In this document: in pieces, positions 42,929-55,529 of the stretch | Position numbering within the stretch: the first letter of the stretch is position 1 | How the letters are laid out: the number at the start of each line of letters is the position of its first letter | Assembly (NCBI RefSeq): GCF_013368755.1 | Contig: NC_049564.1 | Coordinates: 1,620,001 to 1,684,000 of the forward strand | Direction of reading: 5' to 3' | Source: Talaromyces rugulosus | Taxonomy: Eukaryota; Ascomycota; Eurotiomycetes; Eurotiales; Trichocomaceae | Length of the DNA: 64,000 bases | Notes under the pieces: generated by a model | What the model was told of the DNA's origin: nothing | What the model saw: the letters and a program-made list of their open reading frames with translations, nothing else | The model's database searches: none | Translations under genes and position numbers: made by a program

Positions 42929-44476
42929 TGTAATTCCTGGAATAAAAGAGCTTGGATAATTTCCTACACGAGGGGAACCCTTGACAGATTATACATTTAT
43001 ATTTGTTCAAACATTGGTCCCCATTCCGTATCAGTATTCAGAACACTAGACAAACGGTTGCACGATGAGGTGGTAAAGCATAACACTATGTCAGCGTGGC
43101 TTGATTTAGTACGATTAGACACTAGTATTTGACAATTTTAGTTCGCTTATATGGACATCGGAACTTATTCTTTAACGCTTCACCGACCAGACATTCTCAT
43201 GAGGCTCATCATGCTATATCAAGGAGCAGTTACACCAATTCCTTGCAAGATAGACATGACCAAGTCAGTAGCTGTTCAATTGAATATTAAAAGACAAAAT
43301 ATGAACCAGGTCAAAATACCTTTCTTTGCCGAGGAAGGACTTCTAAAATGGCATTGCGATCTCGCTAATCAAATCAATCTTCGATCATATAATGCCAAGA
43401 GAGCGTTTACGTTTATAGGTTAGACAATGTGACATTATCGGTTATTAGCCCCCATATACTAAAATAACGCAACTTTATCGGTGATTAATAGCTTGGCCTT
43501 ACGGCCCCATGCATTCAACCTACAGATAGTAGAAGGTGATAATTAACTAAGAATCACATAATATTGAATACATATTAGTAGTAATCTTCATGTTGCTCGG
43601 GTGTAAGTCGTCAAGACAGAATATGAATGGCCTTTCGCTCAACGCCCGGTTAAAGAAGCGAGATCACACAGTTTTTATCAGCATATGTACTAATACAGTC
43701 ATTTAAAAGATATAGTCGGTAGCACTTTTTATCATAGTATGCGTAAACAATGATGTTTATTATAATAACTAAGAAGAGAATTAATATAAAAATTGACCCT
43801 CACAACTATTGAATATTTCGGTATATCTTTAGCAACACTCTCATTCTAGATTATATAATATGGGTATAAAAAGTCTATTAATTAGATATAAATAGCTATT
43901 GTAGGGTGATACTTATGATGATGACATCCTAGCCTTATGCCTACCTATGAGAGGCTGAATCAGTCAGCCAGTGCGGGCTATCGAGATTGCCTTTTGGTAG
44001 GGTTGAAGCGCAAAATTCATGATTTTGATTCTTTTTCTGCAAGTCCTTGGCCTAAAGTCTCCTCATATTGTCCCTTCATTGTTGTCGTGCTAACCGCTTC
44101 AAATCTAGCGCCTTAAACGAGTAAAAGACCGATTTTCGACCTTGTCTAGGAACGAATGCGGTGGTTCGTGAGGGATGTCGTAGTCCACACTAAAAAATCT
44201 ATCTATCCTAGGGAGAAAACAAGTTTCTTCTCCAAGTAGGACCAATCGATACCGATATGATTATGTAGGTGTCCATCGAATCGCATGTGAAGTGTGTCGG
44301 TAGTGATTGAAGAAAAGATCAGTAATCAATGTTGGTTAAGCCTCGGCAAAGACAATGCAGGAGGTAGCTAGGCTGTTGTCTATTTATCTCCTCTTCGGGA
44401 AAGAATTAATTAATAGATTCAAATCTCTTATATATATTTTTGGCTTCTACATCACATTGTGCGAACTCCCGCGACT
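42929..44476. other. AT-rich intergenic desert, no gene recognised
   Basis: 1.5 kb, very AT-rich around 43440-43920. The one ORF of note (43151-43423, 90 codons) shows no domain, poor start context and skewed composition. I see no transposon ends or repeats by eye. A TATATATA run at about 44430 is the likely TATA region for the thioesterase gene. Confidence 0.5.
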
Positions 44477-45451
44477 ATGGCATCGAACCTAGCGGACCAG
44501 TTAGCCATTGAGCCCCTTGGACTGGGAAAGTATCAGTCCAAACACTTCCCACCTCGTGGTGGTAACTCAGCTCCAATCGGCTATGGTGGATTCACTCTTG
44601 CAATCGCCTTGCAGGCGGCCATAGCCTCAGTACCAGCGGCTTTTCACCTCTACTCTTTCATGGGAAATTATCTAGGCCCCGTGAGCACAAAGCGCAAGAT
44701 TATTTGCTCAGTGCAGGAAACGCGGTCGACGCGGACGTTCATGACACGCCGAGTCCAGGTATTGCAGGAAAAAGATAACGGCCAGCCCACGTTTATTTGT
44801 CTGGATATGCTTGCGGACTTTCAAATTGCAGAGCCTGCGCTGCTCACCTACTCTGCTCCACCGAGGAGAGAATATTCGCACTGGAAAGGATGCGTCTCCA
44901 TGGACACCCGCCGACAGCAGATGCTGGATGCAGGACAGATCACTTCTACACAGAGTAGGATATTTGAGACTACCTTCGGTGGTCTGCGTGACTTCAAGTA
45001 CGAATCGCGTATATGTCCAGAGAGTATGACAAGTCAGACTCTAGTAGGGATGAACAAAGATCAGCCTACCACTCAGGATCATCTGCCCTTGGTAGAACGC
45101 AGTTCTGCTGACTGGTTCCGTGCAATTGGTGACCTTAAAACCCCAGTCGACAACCTTGCTGCCCTATCTTTCATTATGGACGGCATGTTATCATTTTTAC
45201 CTCTCGCCCATAGCCGCCACTTCTTTGACGAAGTTGACGCGTGCTCTAGTCTAGATTTTGCGTTTCGCATCTTCACGCCTAATGTGAATCTTAATAATTG
45301 GCATTTGCGTGAATGCATCACGCACGCTGGTGGCTTTGGGCGAACATTCTCGGAAGGCCGAGTTTGGGACGAGGCTGGCACCCTGATAGCTTCCATGACA
45401 CAGCAGTCAATTCTGCGCCCGAAAGCAAAGAAACTGAAACATAATTTGTAA
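44477..45451 (+). CDS. Acyl-CoA thioesterase family protein (TesB-like double hot-dog)
   Basis: Single exon, about 324 residues. The first hot-dog has GGNSAPIGYGGFTLAIALQAA and HLYSFMGNYLGPVSTKRKI, typical of the TesB/acyl-CoA thioesterase II family; the second half includes MDGMLSFLPLAHSR, SSLDFAFRIFTPN, WHLRECITHAGGFGRTFSEGRVWDEAGTLIASMTQQSILR. Members hydrolyse acyl-CoA esters. The C-terminus (KHNL) is not a clear PTS1 peroxisomal signal. Start 44477 gives MASNLADQLAIE; an upstream Met is not in view. Stands alone. Confidence 0.9.
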   Translation: MASNLADQLAIEPLGLGKYQSKHFPPRGGNSAPIGYGGFTLAIALQAAIASVPAAFHLYSFMGNYLGPVSTKRKIICSVQETRSTRTFMTRRVQVLQEKDNGQPTFICLDMLADFQIAEPALLTYSAPPRREYSHWKGCVSMDTRRQQMLDAGQITSTQSRIFETTFGGLRDFKYESRICPESMTSQTLVGMNKDQPTTQDHLPLVERSSADWFRAIGDLKTPVDNLAALSFIMDGMLSFLPLAHSRHFFDEVDACSSLDFAFRIFTPNVNLNNWHLRECITHAGGFGRTFSEGRVWDEAGTLIASMTQQSILRPKAKKLKHNL

Positions 45452-46126
45452 TTGCATATTTAGAATTGGAGATAGAGATAGATATCAGTAAATACCAGTA
45501 TAAATATATATTATTTCTACCCTTTGCCTTCCGTCCCACTCTACGTTTTCAAATGTCATTGATGGAATTGGATAGTTAAGTTGCGGTCTTGATTGATGAG
45601 GTAGAGAGTTTAGTATGCGATTGGAGTCTAATAACCGACGTAGTCATCATAAGATATAAACAAGAGATGAGGGTCGAGGGTCAGCACGATATTGGACAAA
45701 TAATAACATCACAACATGGCCAGAATCACTTGTCGATTATTCGAAGATGTAGTGGAATGATTTAGATCTAAAATAAAGAGTTGACCACGACCTCTCCATC
45801 ATGTCAGCTAAAACAAAGTCGTGCCTAGTACACGCCACGAAGCGGAGACCCAGTCCCTTCGGTAACAGGGTGATTGACTAGATAGGTTGATCAATAATCA
45901 CTCATGCATAACTACCGAGCAAAACTAGCAGAGCCGGAGGCATCAAAAAAAGATCAAAACCTCGGTTACGTTTTTTCCCGACTTGAGAAGTTAATTTATT
46001 CAAATATTGGCTAGGGTGGTGTGTAAAATATAAAGAGAGTGCTCTATCGACGAACATACCAGGTGGCTATGATAATTATCTACAGTCATTGAATTCTTAA
46101 TCAAACATTTGCAATTACCCTCCACC
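45452..46126. other. Intergenic, no gene recognised
   Basis: 0.67 kb upstream of the small membrane-protein gene. No supported ORF. Confidence 0.5.
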
Positions 46127-46624
46127 ATGGCGCCCAACTACGCCTACCAGCCGATTATAACCTCAGAGGAAGGCTTCCCAACCGCCCGCAAACGACGTGC
46201 CATCTACCTTCGCCCTTTCCTCCTCTTTTGGCTCAATTCTCTCTTTGCAGAAGTTATATTTCTGGCTGTTGGTGTTTTTATTATGACTGGCACCCGAGAC
46301 CTCATTTATAAAGCCTTGTGGACTCTCGTCTTTTGTCCCCTCGGTATGGGCGGGGCAATGGGCGGCGTGATCAATTACTTCATTGTCGATCACTACTACG
46401 GGAAAAAGGCGGCTCATTTCACTGGCATTTTGTCTTTGCTGATGCTCGGCACCTGCAACTATCTTTGTTACAGTTTAGATAGGCATTTTGGTTGGTTTGG
46501 GGCCAATGACCACCCAATGTGGTTCCATTGGCGATATCCGATGATTTGGGGGGCTGGCTACATGAATGGGTTGCTTTTATTTACGGACAAGGGGCAGGAG
46601 AAGCTTGCGAAGATAGGGTTGTGA
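46127..46624 (+). CDS. Small integral membrane protein, unknown function
   Basis: Single exon, 165 residues, ATG in strong context (ACCATGG). A hydrophilic N-terminus (MAPNYAYQPIITSEEG, ARKRRA) is followed by four predicted helices: FLLFWLNSLFAEVIFLAVGVF, LWTLVFCPLGMGGAMGGVIN, GILSLLMLGTCNYLCY and a last one around WRYPMIWGAGYMNGLLLF. A conserved-looking HYYGKKAAHF loop lies between helices 2 and 3. I recognise it as a fungal hypothetical membrane protein type but cannot assign a role. Confidence 0.75.
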   Translation: MAPNYAYQPIITSEEGFPTARKRRAIYLRPFLLFWLNSLFAEVIFLAVGVFIMTGTRDLIYKALWTLVFCPLGMGGAMGGVINYFIVDHYYGKKAAHFTGILSLLMLGTCNYLCYSLDRHFGWFGANDHPMWFHWRYPMIWGAGYMNGLLLFTDKGQEKLAKIGL

Positions 46625-46978
46625 ATATGTATATACACCTCACTAGGGAGGCCAGACGTAATATAGCGCTTATTGTCAAAGCGGGGCTTGAGTTCGGGGC
46701 TTAACGATTTGAGGGGATAGGATGTGTTTAGTATTCGGTTTGCTACTATATCGGATCTTGTTACTGTCTGAAATATAACATGTTTGCATTGTGCGTCCTA
46801 ATGGAGTTGTTTTACTATTCCTGTGTAAAACGGACTCGGACCTCGGCATGAAGAATGAATACTAATCAAGCTATAAACAGACCACACAAAGCATATGGTT
46901 GCGGAAACTGCTTATATCAATTGATAAATCAGGTTTCGCAAAACATCTACGATACAGGAAAGAGAAAAAGTCCAAGCA

Positions 46979-48332
46979 ATGAATCACACTCTTAGCATAT
47001 GGGAGAGAATAGATGCCTGGCTAGGTTGGCTGTCGGTTGGTAAGTAAATCCAGTCCTCATTACACTCAAGGTTCTGCTGAAGATAGGTTTGAAGGAGCGG
47101 AGCTAGTATATGCTGCTATAAGCGGTTTTTTTCGCGGCCCATCGGGGACAGATAGCTACCAGCACCACCTCATACAAGCGGCAGTTAAAAAGGTATTTAT
47201 TATTAACGGGTTCCCATATCTTCCAAACACCAATATGCTTACTATCTTACCAGATCACCAGACGGTTCACACCGCTTCAACTCCAGTGCGTACATGCTGC
47301 TGCTTTCTTGAGGAATCATGTGAACGCTGACTGAACTGGGATAGATATATCTTCAAGTCTTACGACCAGCTCTACTTGGATTATTGCAGAAGTGCTCAGA
47401 TTGAGCCGAGGTTTGTAGCGAACGAACGTGGCTTGAAGGGGTTCTGGATTGGTTGTCCGACGGCCAAATACGTGGTAATCAATTTCCATGGTAGGTACTT
47501 TCACCCACCAAGTACCGAGATAACGAAGTTTAAAAAAGGTTTACTCAAGGCGGAGGGTTTGCTATGGATGCTACAAAGTCGTATCTCGATTTCTGGCCGA
47601 GTGTCGCAAGAGCGCTTTCCGATGAGGATATTACTACAGACTGGTTCAATATTACCTATACCTTGACACCACACGCAACATACCCAACACAGTTTTGTGA
47701 GGCAGTGGAAGCTCTGCGTTATGTTATCGAGGATCTTGGGCGCTCAGCCTCAGAGGTTGTCCTTGTTGGTGATTCTGCCGGGGCTAACCTATGCCTGGCA
47801 CTTTTGTCGCACCTGTCACATCCATCTCCAGCCGCGCCACAACTGAAGATCACCGAGCCACTTAAAGCCATTGTTCTCATGTCACCATGGCTTTCGTTCC
47901 GCAATGATTGGTCTAGCATGAAGATAAACGAAGATAAAGATATCGACGCAAGGGAAGTTACGGAGAGATGGTCACAAGACTATTTGAATGGGGTATCTAC
48001 GGACAACTATACCGAAGCACTTAGAGCACCCGAAACATGGTGGGAAGGCGCTTTAGTAAAACAGAGTCTTGTACTCGCCAGAAGCGATGAGGTATTGTTG
48101 GATCCAATCAAGGCTTGGGTTAGGAAATTCAGCGTATATCACCCTCCAAATCTGCGTTCAACCATCAGGCCAAGCTGATTGTATACAGAAATCGAATACT
48201 GATACAACTTTGATTGTTAGTCAAAAGGAGTGTCATGTCGCGCCTCTAATATGGCCCCTTTTTGAAGACAATCACGAGACCCAGCAGGGCCTCGCTATGA
48301 AGAGCTGGCTATGTGAGCGTTTACGTACATAG
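46979..48332 (+). CDS. HGGG-type alpha/beta hydrolase (esterase/lipase)
   Basis: Six or so exons reconstructed: MNHTLSIWERIDAWLGW start, AELVYAAISGFFRGPSG, YIFKSYDQLYLDYCRSAQIEPR, then the oxyanion hole HGGGFAMD formed across an intron (about 47491-47551), TYTLTPHATYPTQ, nucleophile GDSAGANL, acid RSDEVLLD and His in CHVAPLIWPLF. The C-terminal exon begins after an intron at about 48149-48204 with CTGAT branch; it restores the catalytic His that a straight reading loses. The first intron is short (31 or 43 nt, acceptor uncertain). Family: fold-3 hydrolases on small esters. Convergent with the 5-oxoprolinase gene, 65 nt between stops. Confidence 0.82.
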
Positions 48333-48397
48333 TTATATATAGGTTCTCTCCCGCTTCAATATATACTAACACTCGTTACATTTATATTCTTATTTCC

Positions 48398-51300
48398 TTA
48401 AATTCCTTCCGCCGCTTGGCTCCAGTTGTAAACACTTCCACGAGGTAAGAATTCTGTTCCTGTGGTACCAGCAACCTTTATCTCGTTCGTACCATTGGCG
48501 ATTGGCGAGCCCCAGCCCCCACCTCCAGGTCTGGTCGGCTAAGTCAGTATTCTGAGAGAAAAAAGGAGAAAGGACTGGATAATCTAGTGGAAATTGGGGG
48601 ATAATTACGTGTGGATAACCACCCTTTCGCCTGCAGACAGATTGAGCTCCATCTTGCCGCCAATATTTATAGTTCGTGTTGTGCCATCAGCTTCATTTTT
48701 GATGTACAAGTTCTTCCCTGCTGCTCCCGAATGGCCACCAGCCATGCCGTATGGCCCTAAAACACGTCTCTCGCTGAGCATATTTACTTGCAGAGGAATT
48801 CGGAACTCAATGTCCCGAATGCACCCGTCACCACCATTGAATTTGCCATGTCCACCAGACCCAGTCCGAAGAGTCCACCGACGGAGAATGACGGGATAAC
48901 GGAGTTCGTATACTTCTGGATCTGCACACCTCGTGTTGCTCATGTGCACATGTACTCCAGATGTTCCCGCCCAGGTTGGTCCGGCACCGTGGCCTCCGGC
49001 AATGGTTTCAATATATCCAAATCCAGGAATCTCCTTACCGGATGAATCTTTGCCTCCTTTCCCAAACCCAAACACATTGACACAGCCCTGGGAAGCAGCT
49101 ATGGCACCAAAAGCGCCCAAGATTAAATCCGCAATACGCTGCGACGTGACACTGTTGCCAGCGCAGACAGCCGCGTATGGAGACGGGTTAAGTATGGTGC
49201 CTTCAGGGATAATAATCTCAATAGGGGCTAAGCAGCCTTGGTTGAGGGGAATGTCCATATTTATGAGGCATCTGAGACAATAGATGACTGCCGAGTAGGT
49301 GATGGCCTTTGGAGTGTTAAGACAGTTGAGGGTCTCCTCGGATGTGCCCGTGAAATCAAATACTGCAGTACCATCTTCGCCATTAAGACGGATTTCCAGC
49401 TTTAAAATGGACCCATCATCTAGACAGTCTTCAAAAGCAAGGACAGGAGTTTTCCTCGACTTTGCCAGATTGCGAATGAAGGTTCGCACAGCAACTTCGG
49501 CATTTTCAGCAATGGCGTTCATGTAAAGGTGAACTATGGGCAAAGAAAACTCCTGGATCAACCTGTCGATTAAATTAGCCCCCTTTTGGTTGGCAGCAAT
49601 AGCAGCGCGCATGTCTGATAGATTTTCTTTGTAATTGCGTGTTCCACTACAGCCATCGTACTTCGCCGGCTCATCCCAGAGGAATTTCCTAGTCCGCTCC
49701 TCATCGAAACGTCCGCCACTGACAACCTTATAGCTCTCCACAGCTGCACCTTCTTGATACAAATACTTGCTATTAGAAGGCATCGAACCGGGGCTAATAC
49801 CTCCTACATCGGAGTGATGACCACGAGAGGCGACCCAGAAAATAATTTCTTTTTCATCTTTATCCCAAATAGGAGTCATGATCGTGATGTCTGGAAGATG
49901 TACTCCTCCAGCTATTGGGTGATTGCTGCAGAGGACGTCGCCTGGCTTTAGTTGCGATCGGTACTTATCATTTTGGTATCTGACAGCATATTCCATTGAA
50001 CCAAGATGGACCGGCACGTGCGGTGCATTGGCAACTAAACGGCCATTGGGTGAGAAGAGAGCACATGAGAAATCAAGGCGTTCTTTGATGTTGACCGACA
50101 CAGCTGTCTTTTGAAAAGTCCGTCCCATCTGCTCTGCAATAGAGATAAATCTATGTCCAAAAATGGAGAGGCTGATTGGGTCCACTGTCGTTTCGCTCAA
50201 AGTGCGAGATTGGGATTGAGATGATGGCAGCTCCAGAATGACGTGGCGGCTGAGCACTGTTGCTTTCACTAAAGGCTCAACGATAATGGTTTGGGTATTG
50301 TCGATGATTATTGCTGGCCCTTTGACGTTACAGCCGGGATTTAATGACTCAAGTCGATAAATAGGTGTCTCATCCCAACCAGTTTGAGCAAAGTAGACCG
50401 ACGATCGGCCATCCTCACTGCTCTTGGTGACATCATGTTGATTTATGGAACAAAGCTCCTTATATGGAGACTCGTTAATTTTGCCAGTTGATTTTCCAAT
50501 GCCTCGGACCCGAATATCATCGATTAACACTTTTTTCTCCGGGAATGTGAAGGAGTATTCACGGTAGTGTTGCCGTGTGAACTCAGCAAGGTAATCGCCA
50601 TCCTCGGGTTGAAGGACCATGAGGTTATTATCAGTACCTTGATAACGAAGATTAAGATAGACCTCATGCTTGACTTGGCTTTCTGAGAAGCCATCGGTCT
50701 GAAACTCCCGGTCAACCTCGGCCTTGAGCTCTTCGATAACGGGTTGGACGACGTCGGTAGATGTGTAGAAACCGGATGCTGGTCTCTGAGCTTCGTGAAC
50801 AGTGTCGGCAAGCACCATGCCATAAGCAGAGAGAATGGACGAATATCGATGGATAATTACTTTCTGAATGGAAAGTGATGCAGCAATAGCACAAGCATGT
50901 TGACCTCCGGCACCACCGAAGCAAGCCAAATGGTGAGCAGATGTGGCGAAGCCACGAGATTCAGTCAAGGCTCGGATAGGTTTAGCCATGGTTTCATTAG
51001 CGACATCAATAAATCCCATGGCAACTTCCTCTGCTGTTTTCTTTTGGCCAGTCTCCTCACTAATCTGCTTAGCCAGCTCGGCAAACTTCGTCCTAGTGAT
51101 ATCTACGTCAAAAGGCTCCTTTTCGCTCTTGCCGAAGATCTTTGGGAAGTATTCTGGTAATAGGCGGCCTGTAAATGCGTTGGCATCACTAATAGTCAAA
51201 GGACCCCCTTTGCGGTAGCAGGCTGGGCCTGGATGTGCACCAGCTGAATCAGGGCCTACAGCGAATAAACCGTGCCTCCAGAAGAGGATGCTGCCACCTC

Positions 51301-52614
51301 CAGCAGCCACTGTATTTATGTCCAGTTGGGGGGCCATAATAGTGATACCAGCGGTAGAATTTTCAAAGGTGTGATCGAAAGATCCATCAAAACGTGACAC
51401 ATCTGTGCTGGTGCCACCCATATCAAATCCGATTACTGGCATGTTCTCCTCAGGGTGGTAACTTGTTCGCGCGTGGCCGACTACACCGCCAGCAGGGCCA
51501 GAAAGGACAGCTCTGAGGCCACTAAATCTAGCTGGGTATTAGTAACTTGAACAAAAAGAACTTGGATGTCAATACGTACTTTCTAACATCAACCAGTCCG
51601 CCATCACTTTGCATAAATTCGCAGCGCGTATTTGAAGATTGTAAACCATCAGTAAAGCCAGACTGGAAGCCCTTGATGTATTTTTGAACAACTGGCGTTA
51701 GATAAGCATCTGCTGTTGCAGACATACCCCGCGAGATCATCTTAATCATGGGGAGAGTAAGGCATGATAAAGTGATCTGAGAGAAACCAATTTCTGTTGC
51801 TATCTCTTGGATCTGCAATTCATGTTCTTGAAACAGTGTTAGCAATGTTATTGTCATATAAATCATTTTTTTACTGACCTTGAAAAGTATAGGAGTGAGC
51901 CAAGCAAACACATATGTTACGGAGCCCATCATCATAAAGCTTCCTCAAATCGGCTCTCACCCGCTCCTTGTCAAGTCTTTTAAGCACCCGAATCACCTGG
52001 CCGTTAAGGCCCCTGACCAAGTTGGGGTCTGTCTTAGTGGCTTCTTCGATGTCCACAACATCCTCATCATAGGAGGGACTTTGCTGATAGCTCTCGACTG
52101 TGACTCTCTCTGAGACTTCAACTACTCTTTCATAGAGTACATCGGGCTTCTTAATATGTAAGTCGAAAAGTTTTGGCCGGGATTGAAGACCGATCTTCAA
52201 TGCTTCATCGAATCCCTCCGTAATAAGGAGGGCCACTCTGTCCCCCTTACGCTCGAGTAAAGCATTTGTAGCAACAGTAGTGCCCATGCGAATCGTCAAG
52301 TCTTTGAATTGAGAAGTAGCGATCTTTTGACCCCGAGGAAAGCTCTTGCCAGTGGCCTCCTCTAGGATCCTCCGAATCCCTTCAATGGGCGCATCGGGAT
52401 AATTGGAAGGGTCTTGAGAGAGAATCTTGACCAAAATATTTTCTTCAACACCTTCCACGATTCCCAGGCAGTCTGTAAATGTGCCGCCTCTGTCTACACA
52501 GTGCATTAGTATGCCACTGCGAAATATATATCAATTTTTTTTCTCACCAATCGCAATTTTGATACTAAGCTTGGGGGGACTCCTCACGGAATTTTCCTCG
52601 GTAGGCTGTACCAT
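48398..52614 (-). CDS. 5-oxoprolinase (ATP-hydrolysing), HyuA-HyuB fusion
   Basis: Opens 5-oxo-L-proline (pyroglutamate) to glutamate with ATP. The order is hydantoinase A domain (DRGGTFTDCLG, IRMGTTVATNALLERKGDRVALLITEGF, EFMQSDGGLVDVR, GGTSTDVSR, ACFGGAGGQHACAIA) followed by hydantoinase B (PNGRLVANAPHVPVHLGSM, LKPGDVLCSNHP, ASRGHHSDVGGISPGSMP, GNSVTSQRIADL, GGHGAGPTWAGTSGVHVH). About 1,320 residues, as in yeast Oxp1. Start at 52614 (MVQPTEENSVRS); the first intron (about 52494-52549) lies inside the N-terminal ATP-binding motif. Near the 3' end an intron (about 48533-48611) joins VVIHT to PGGGGWGSPIAN, the normal family ending. Cytosolic. Divergent from the fructosyl-amino-acid oxidase gene with shared upstream DNA and GATA sites. 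Confidence 0.94.
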
Positions 52615-52985
52615 GGTGATCGGTGACAATAGGTGATAAAAAGGGGTGGTTTGAAGTTGTTACCCAAGGTAAATTACCGAGCCTATCCCAAATATAATTG
52701 CAGCCAAGCCATAAAGGTAACTACTCTATTATATACTTAGTTGCCCAAGGCTATGACCTATACTCAACGGACCAAAGGCGCATGTACAAAAGACCAGATA
52801 GGGATGATAAAAGAGGGGAAGCCCGTATCCACCCCTATCAAAGCGGCCAAGCCGGGGGATCCTGAAGCACCCGACAAGAAGGCGGAAGCGACAGCATTGA
52901 GAAAGCTTATAATTCGATAGCAATATGCAAGAATAAGTTTTCGGTCTCAACTCCAAATGTTTGAACATTGGCGTGCGGGGAAGCT

Positions 52986-53024
52986 CGATAAGGTAAATCG
53001 GATAAGGTGAGGGGATAAGATAAA
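52986..53024. promoter_or_regulatory. GATA-site array in the divergent 5-oxoprolinase/FAOX promoter
   Basis: Four GATA cores in 38 nt on the plus strand: CGATAAG at 52986, GGATAAG at 53000, GGATAAG at 53013 and AGATAAA at 53018. The first and last match the HGATAR consensus of the nitrogen regulator AreA/NIT2; the other two match only GATA. More GATA cores lie at about 52633, 52782 and 52801. Direct sequence match; regulation is inferred. Confidence 0.6.
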
Positions 53025-53394
53025 GTCTCCATCTCGCCTGGACTTGCACCGGAAGTCAAGCAACTAATAGTTCACGCCCAACGCGGCCAACGCATTTCTA
53101 CCCTCAGTGGGCCTGTTATCGGCCATCAATAGTGGATGTTAGGTGAGAATTATGTGATATCACCGTTAATAACTTCATTTTTGGTTCCTATTATAGTTTC
53201 GGTCCGATCTATATAGTACCATGAGGGGTCTTTTATCCCCCGTATTTCTTCCTTAGCTCTCTAAATCCGACTTCACTAAAGCTCTCTCGATTTCCTAAGA
53301 TCGAAAGAGCGTTGAACTAGTGATCAGTAATAGCATACCGTGACAGCAACTTTCATTCAGGAAGAAAAAATCGCATCTTTTGTTCGCCAGCACC

Positions 53395-54744
53395 ATGGCT
53401 TTAGAAAGCAACGAAAGGGAATCGGTTCTCATTTTGGGCGCTGGTTGCTTTGGTCTGGCTACGGCTTATCATCTGGCTTCGAAAGGCTACTCGCAAATTA
53501 CGGTGCTAGACAAGGCCGATGAGATACCCAGTCACTTCTCAGCAGGCTTTGATTTGAACAAAGTGGTTCGCGCCGAATATCCCGATCCTTTCTACACCAG
53601 CTTGAGCCTTGTAAGTGACGTCGTCGTTGCCTCAATACGAGCCTAGCTCACATACCGAGTTGCATAGAAAGCCATTGAAAAATGGCGCAACGACCCTTTG
53701 TACGCTCCGCATTATCATGAAACAGGCTTTCTCAACGTCGTCTCCGATGCAGCCAACCAGCAGACGAGAGACACCATTGAGAATTATTTTGCATCGATTC
53801 AGAAGCAACCGGCCTTCGATGGGCAGATACAGCGCGTCAGTGGGCATGCGGAGGTCAAAAAGATTGTTCCGGCGTTCCAGGGATTGATAAACGGTTGGTC
53901 TGGTTACTGGAACAAAATGGCGGGCTATTGTCACTCGGCAAACGCTTCAGCAGCTGTTTACTGCGCTTGCGTGAATCTCGGTGTCAAGTTCCAACTTGGT
54001 AAACAGGACGGGGAGGTTGAATCTTTGCTTTACGCGTCAGCACGAGTTGGGACGACCTGCGTGGGAGCTAGGTCTCGAGGAGGACGAATCTACCTCGCCG
54101 ACAAGATTATCCTTGCCATGGGCCCTGACGTTGCAAACTTGATACCACAAATTGGCAAGCAGGTGACCGGGCGTTGCTGGGGAGTCGTCCACATCCAACT
54201 CTCGCCTGAGGAAGCTGCTACTCTCAGAAATATTCCGGTCACTAATGTGCGCGACATGGCATTCTTCTTTGAGCCAGACAGGGAAACCAACAAACTCAAG
54301 TTTTGCCACATGGGAGGAGCCTTTACCAACTATGCTTATTCCAAGGATGGGTTATCGCTCCCATTTACCGAACTATCTGAATCGCAGTTCGTCCCTGCAG
54401 AAGATGAATTTTACATTCGGAAACTCTTAAAAGAAGTTCTCCCGCAATTTGCAGACCGTCCCTTAATTGACGCCCACCTATGCTGGTTTGCTGACACGGA
54501 TGATTCAAACTACATCATTGATTACGTTCCCGAAACGGGTTCTTCGCTTGTTGTCCTCTCGGGTGATTCTGGTCATGGATTTAAAATGCTACCCATTTTT
54601 GGAGAATTCGTTCAGGCATTGTTAGATAACGGAGATCAGTCAGAAACCAGGTGGCAGTGGAAAGGATCTCAGGTCAAGACAGGTTCTGCGTGGCGTAGCG
54701 GTACGAGCCAGGAACTCGCAGGCGTAACTCGCGCAAAACTGTAA
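53395..54744 (+). CDS. Fructosyl amino-acid oxidase (amadoriase)-like FAD oxidoreductase
   Basis: Two exons (intron about 53611-53668). FAD dinucleotide fold VLILGAGCFGLATAYHLA at the N-terminus, VVRAEYPDPFY, NGWSGYWNKMAGYCHSANA, and C-terminal VVLSGDSGHGFKMLPIFGE, the sarcosine/fructosyl-amino-acid-oxidase signature. Ends in RAKL, where AKL is a peroxisomal PTS1 signal, as in known amadoriases. It oxidatively releases an amino acid and a glucosone-type product, with H2O2, from Amadori adducts. The ATG at 53395 has the CACCATGG context; the ORF could start at a non-ATG codon upstream but that is not needed. TATA-like TATATAG at about 53210. Sarcosine or pipecolate oxidase is the main alternative. 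Confidence 0.9.
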
Positions 54745-55529
54745 TGCTGTCGCTCTATCTTCTTAATTTTCATAGTTAGATCAAATAAAACTGTTGTTAA
54801 GTAGAATTATTTTTAATCATAATGGCTATATAAATTCGGAATGTGTTATATGTAGTATCCGTAGTGTCTGGGTTATCGGCAAAGAGGCTGTTACATGTAG
54901 TGACCTGACTACATAAATGCTTCAAATGTTGTCAAAATACAAGAGGCTGCCATGTGAAAAGTACCCTCAAGTATTAAAAGGTATGTCAGTGGTTTGCTTA
55001 GTTATTTAACAATCAAAAATCCGAGGGCATCCTGCTCTGCAAACAGGAAATTGAAATTGACCCCTCATTTCGCGTAATCGATCTTGTATTGTGGTTTATG
55101 TCGCTGTCATATTGGACCTAGATCAAAAGTCTTTATCTCCGAGCCCCATAGTAACTATTGCATGGAGATGTCATGTGGAAAATTAGGTTTAGCAAACATC
55201 GCCTGGAGCTGCCTCCGAGGCACGCCCGCTTATCTTAGGCCCACATCTACTCGGGATATGCCAACCCACAGCCTCCTGGAGGCTTGGATATGCGACAACA
55301 TCCTTAGAAGGTTCCTTTTCGTATCGCCAAACATACTCCTGGACTATCATAGCATTGTTCAGCATATCATAGCAAGTCATGCCAATCGTGAGAATACAAA
55401 TGCTCATTGAACACCCGCCAGACCATGTCTATTGAGGCCAATACACCCTTTCAATTTCATAACTTGGGTTTTCTTGTGGTCAACATTTTCTAATCGGAAA
55501 TTCTGAAAGCAAGCTTGAAGTTCTCCGTC
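54745..55529. other. Intergenic, no gene recognised
   Basis: 0.78 kb, AT-rich. Two antiparallel ORFs at 55084-55410 show no domains. Presumed FAOX 3' UTR and permease promoter. Confidence 0.5.

Noticed and set aside
43151..43423. 90-codon ORF in AT-rich DNA
   Set aside because: No domain, AT-rich codons, weak start context.
55084..55410. Antiparallel ORFs between the oxidase and permease genes
   Set aside because: No recognisable domains; most likely chance ORFs in intergenic DNA.
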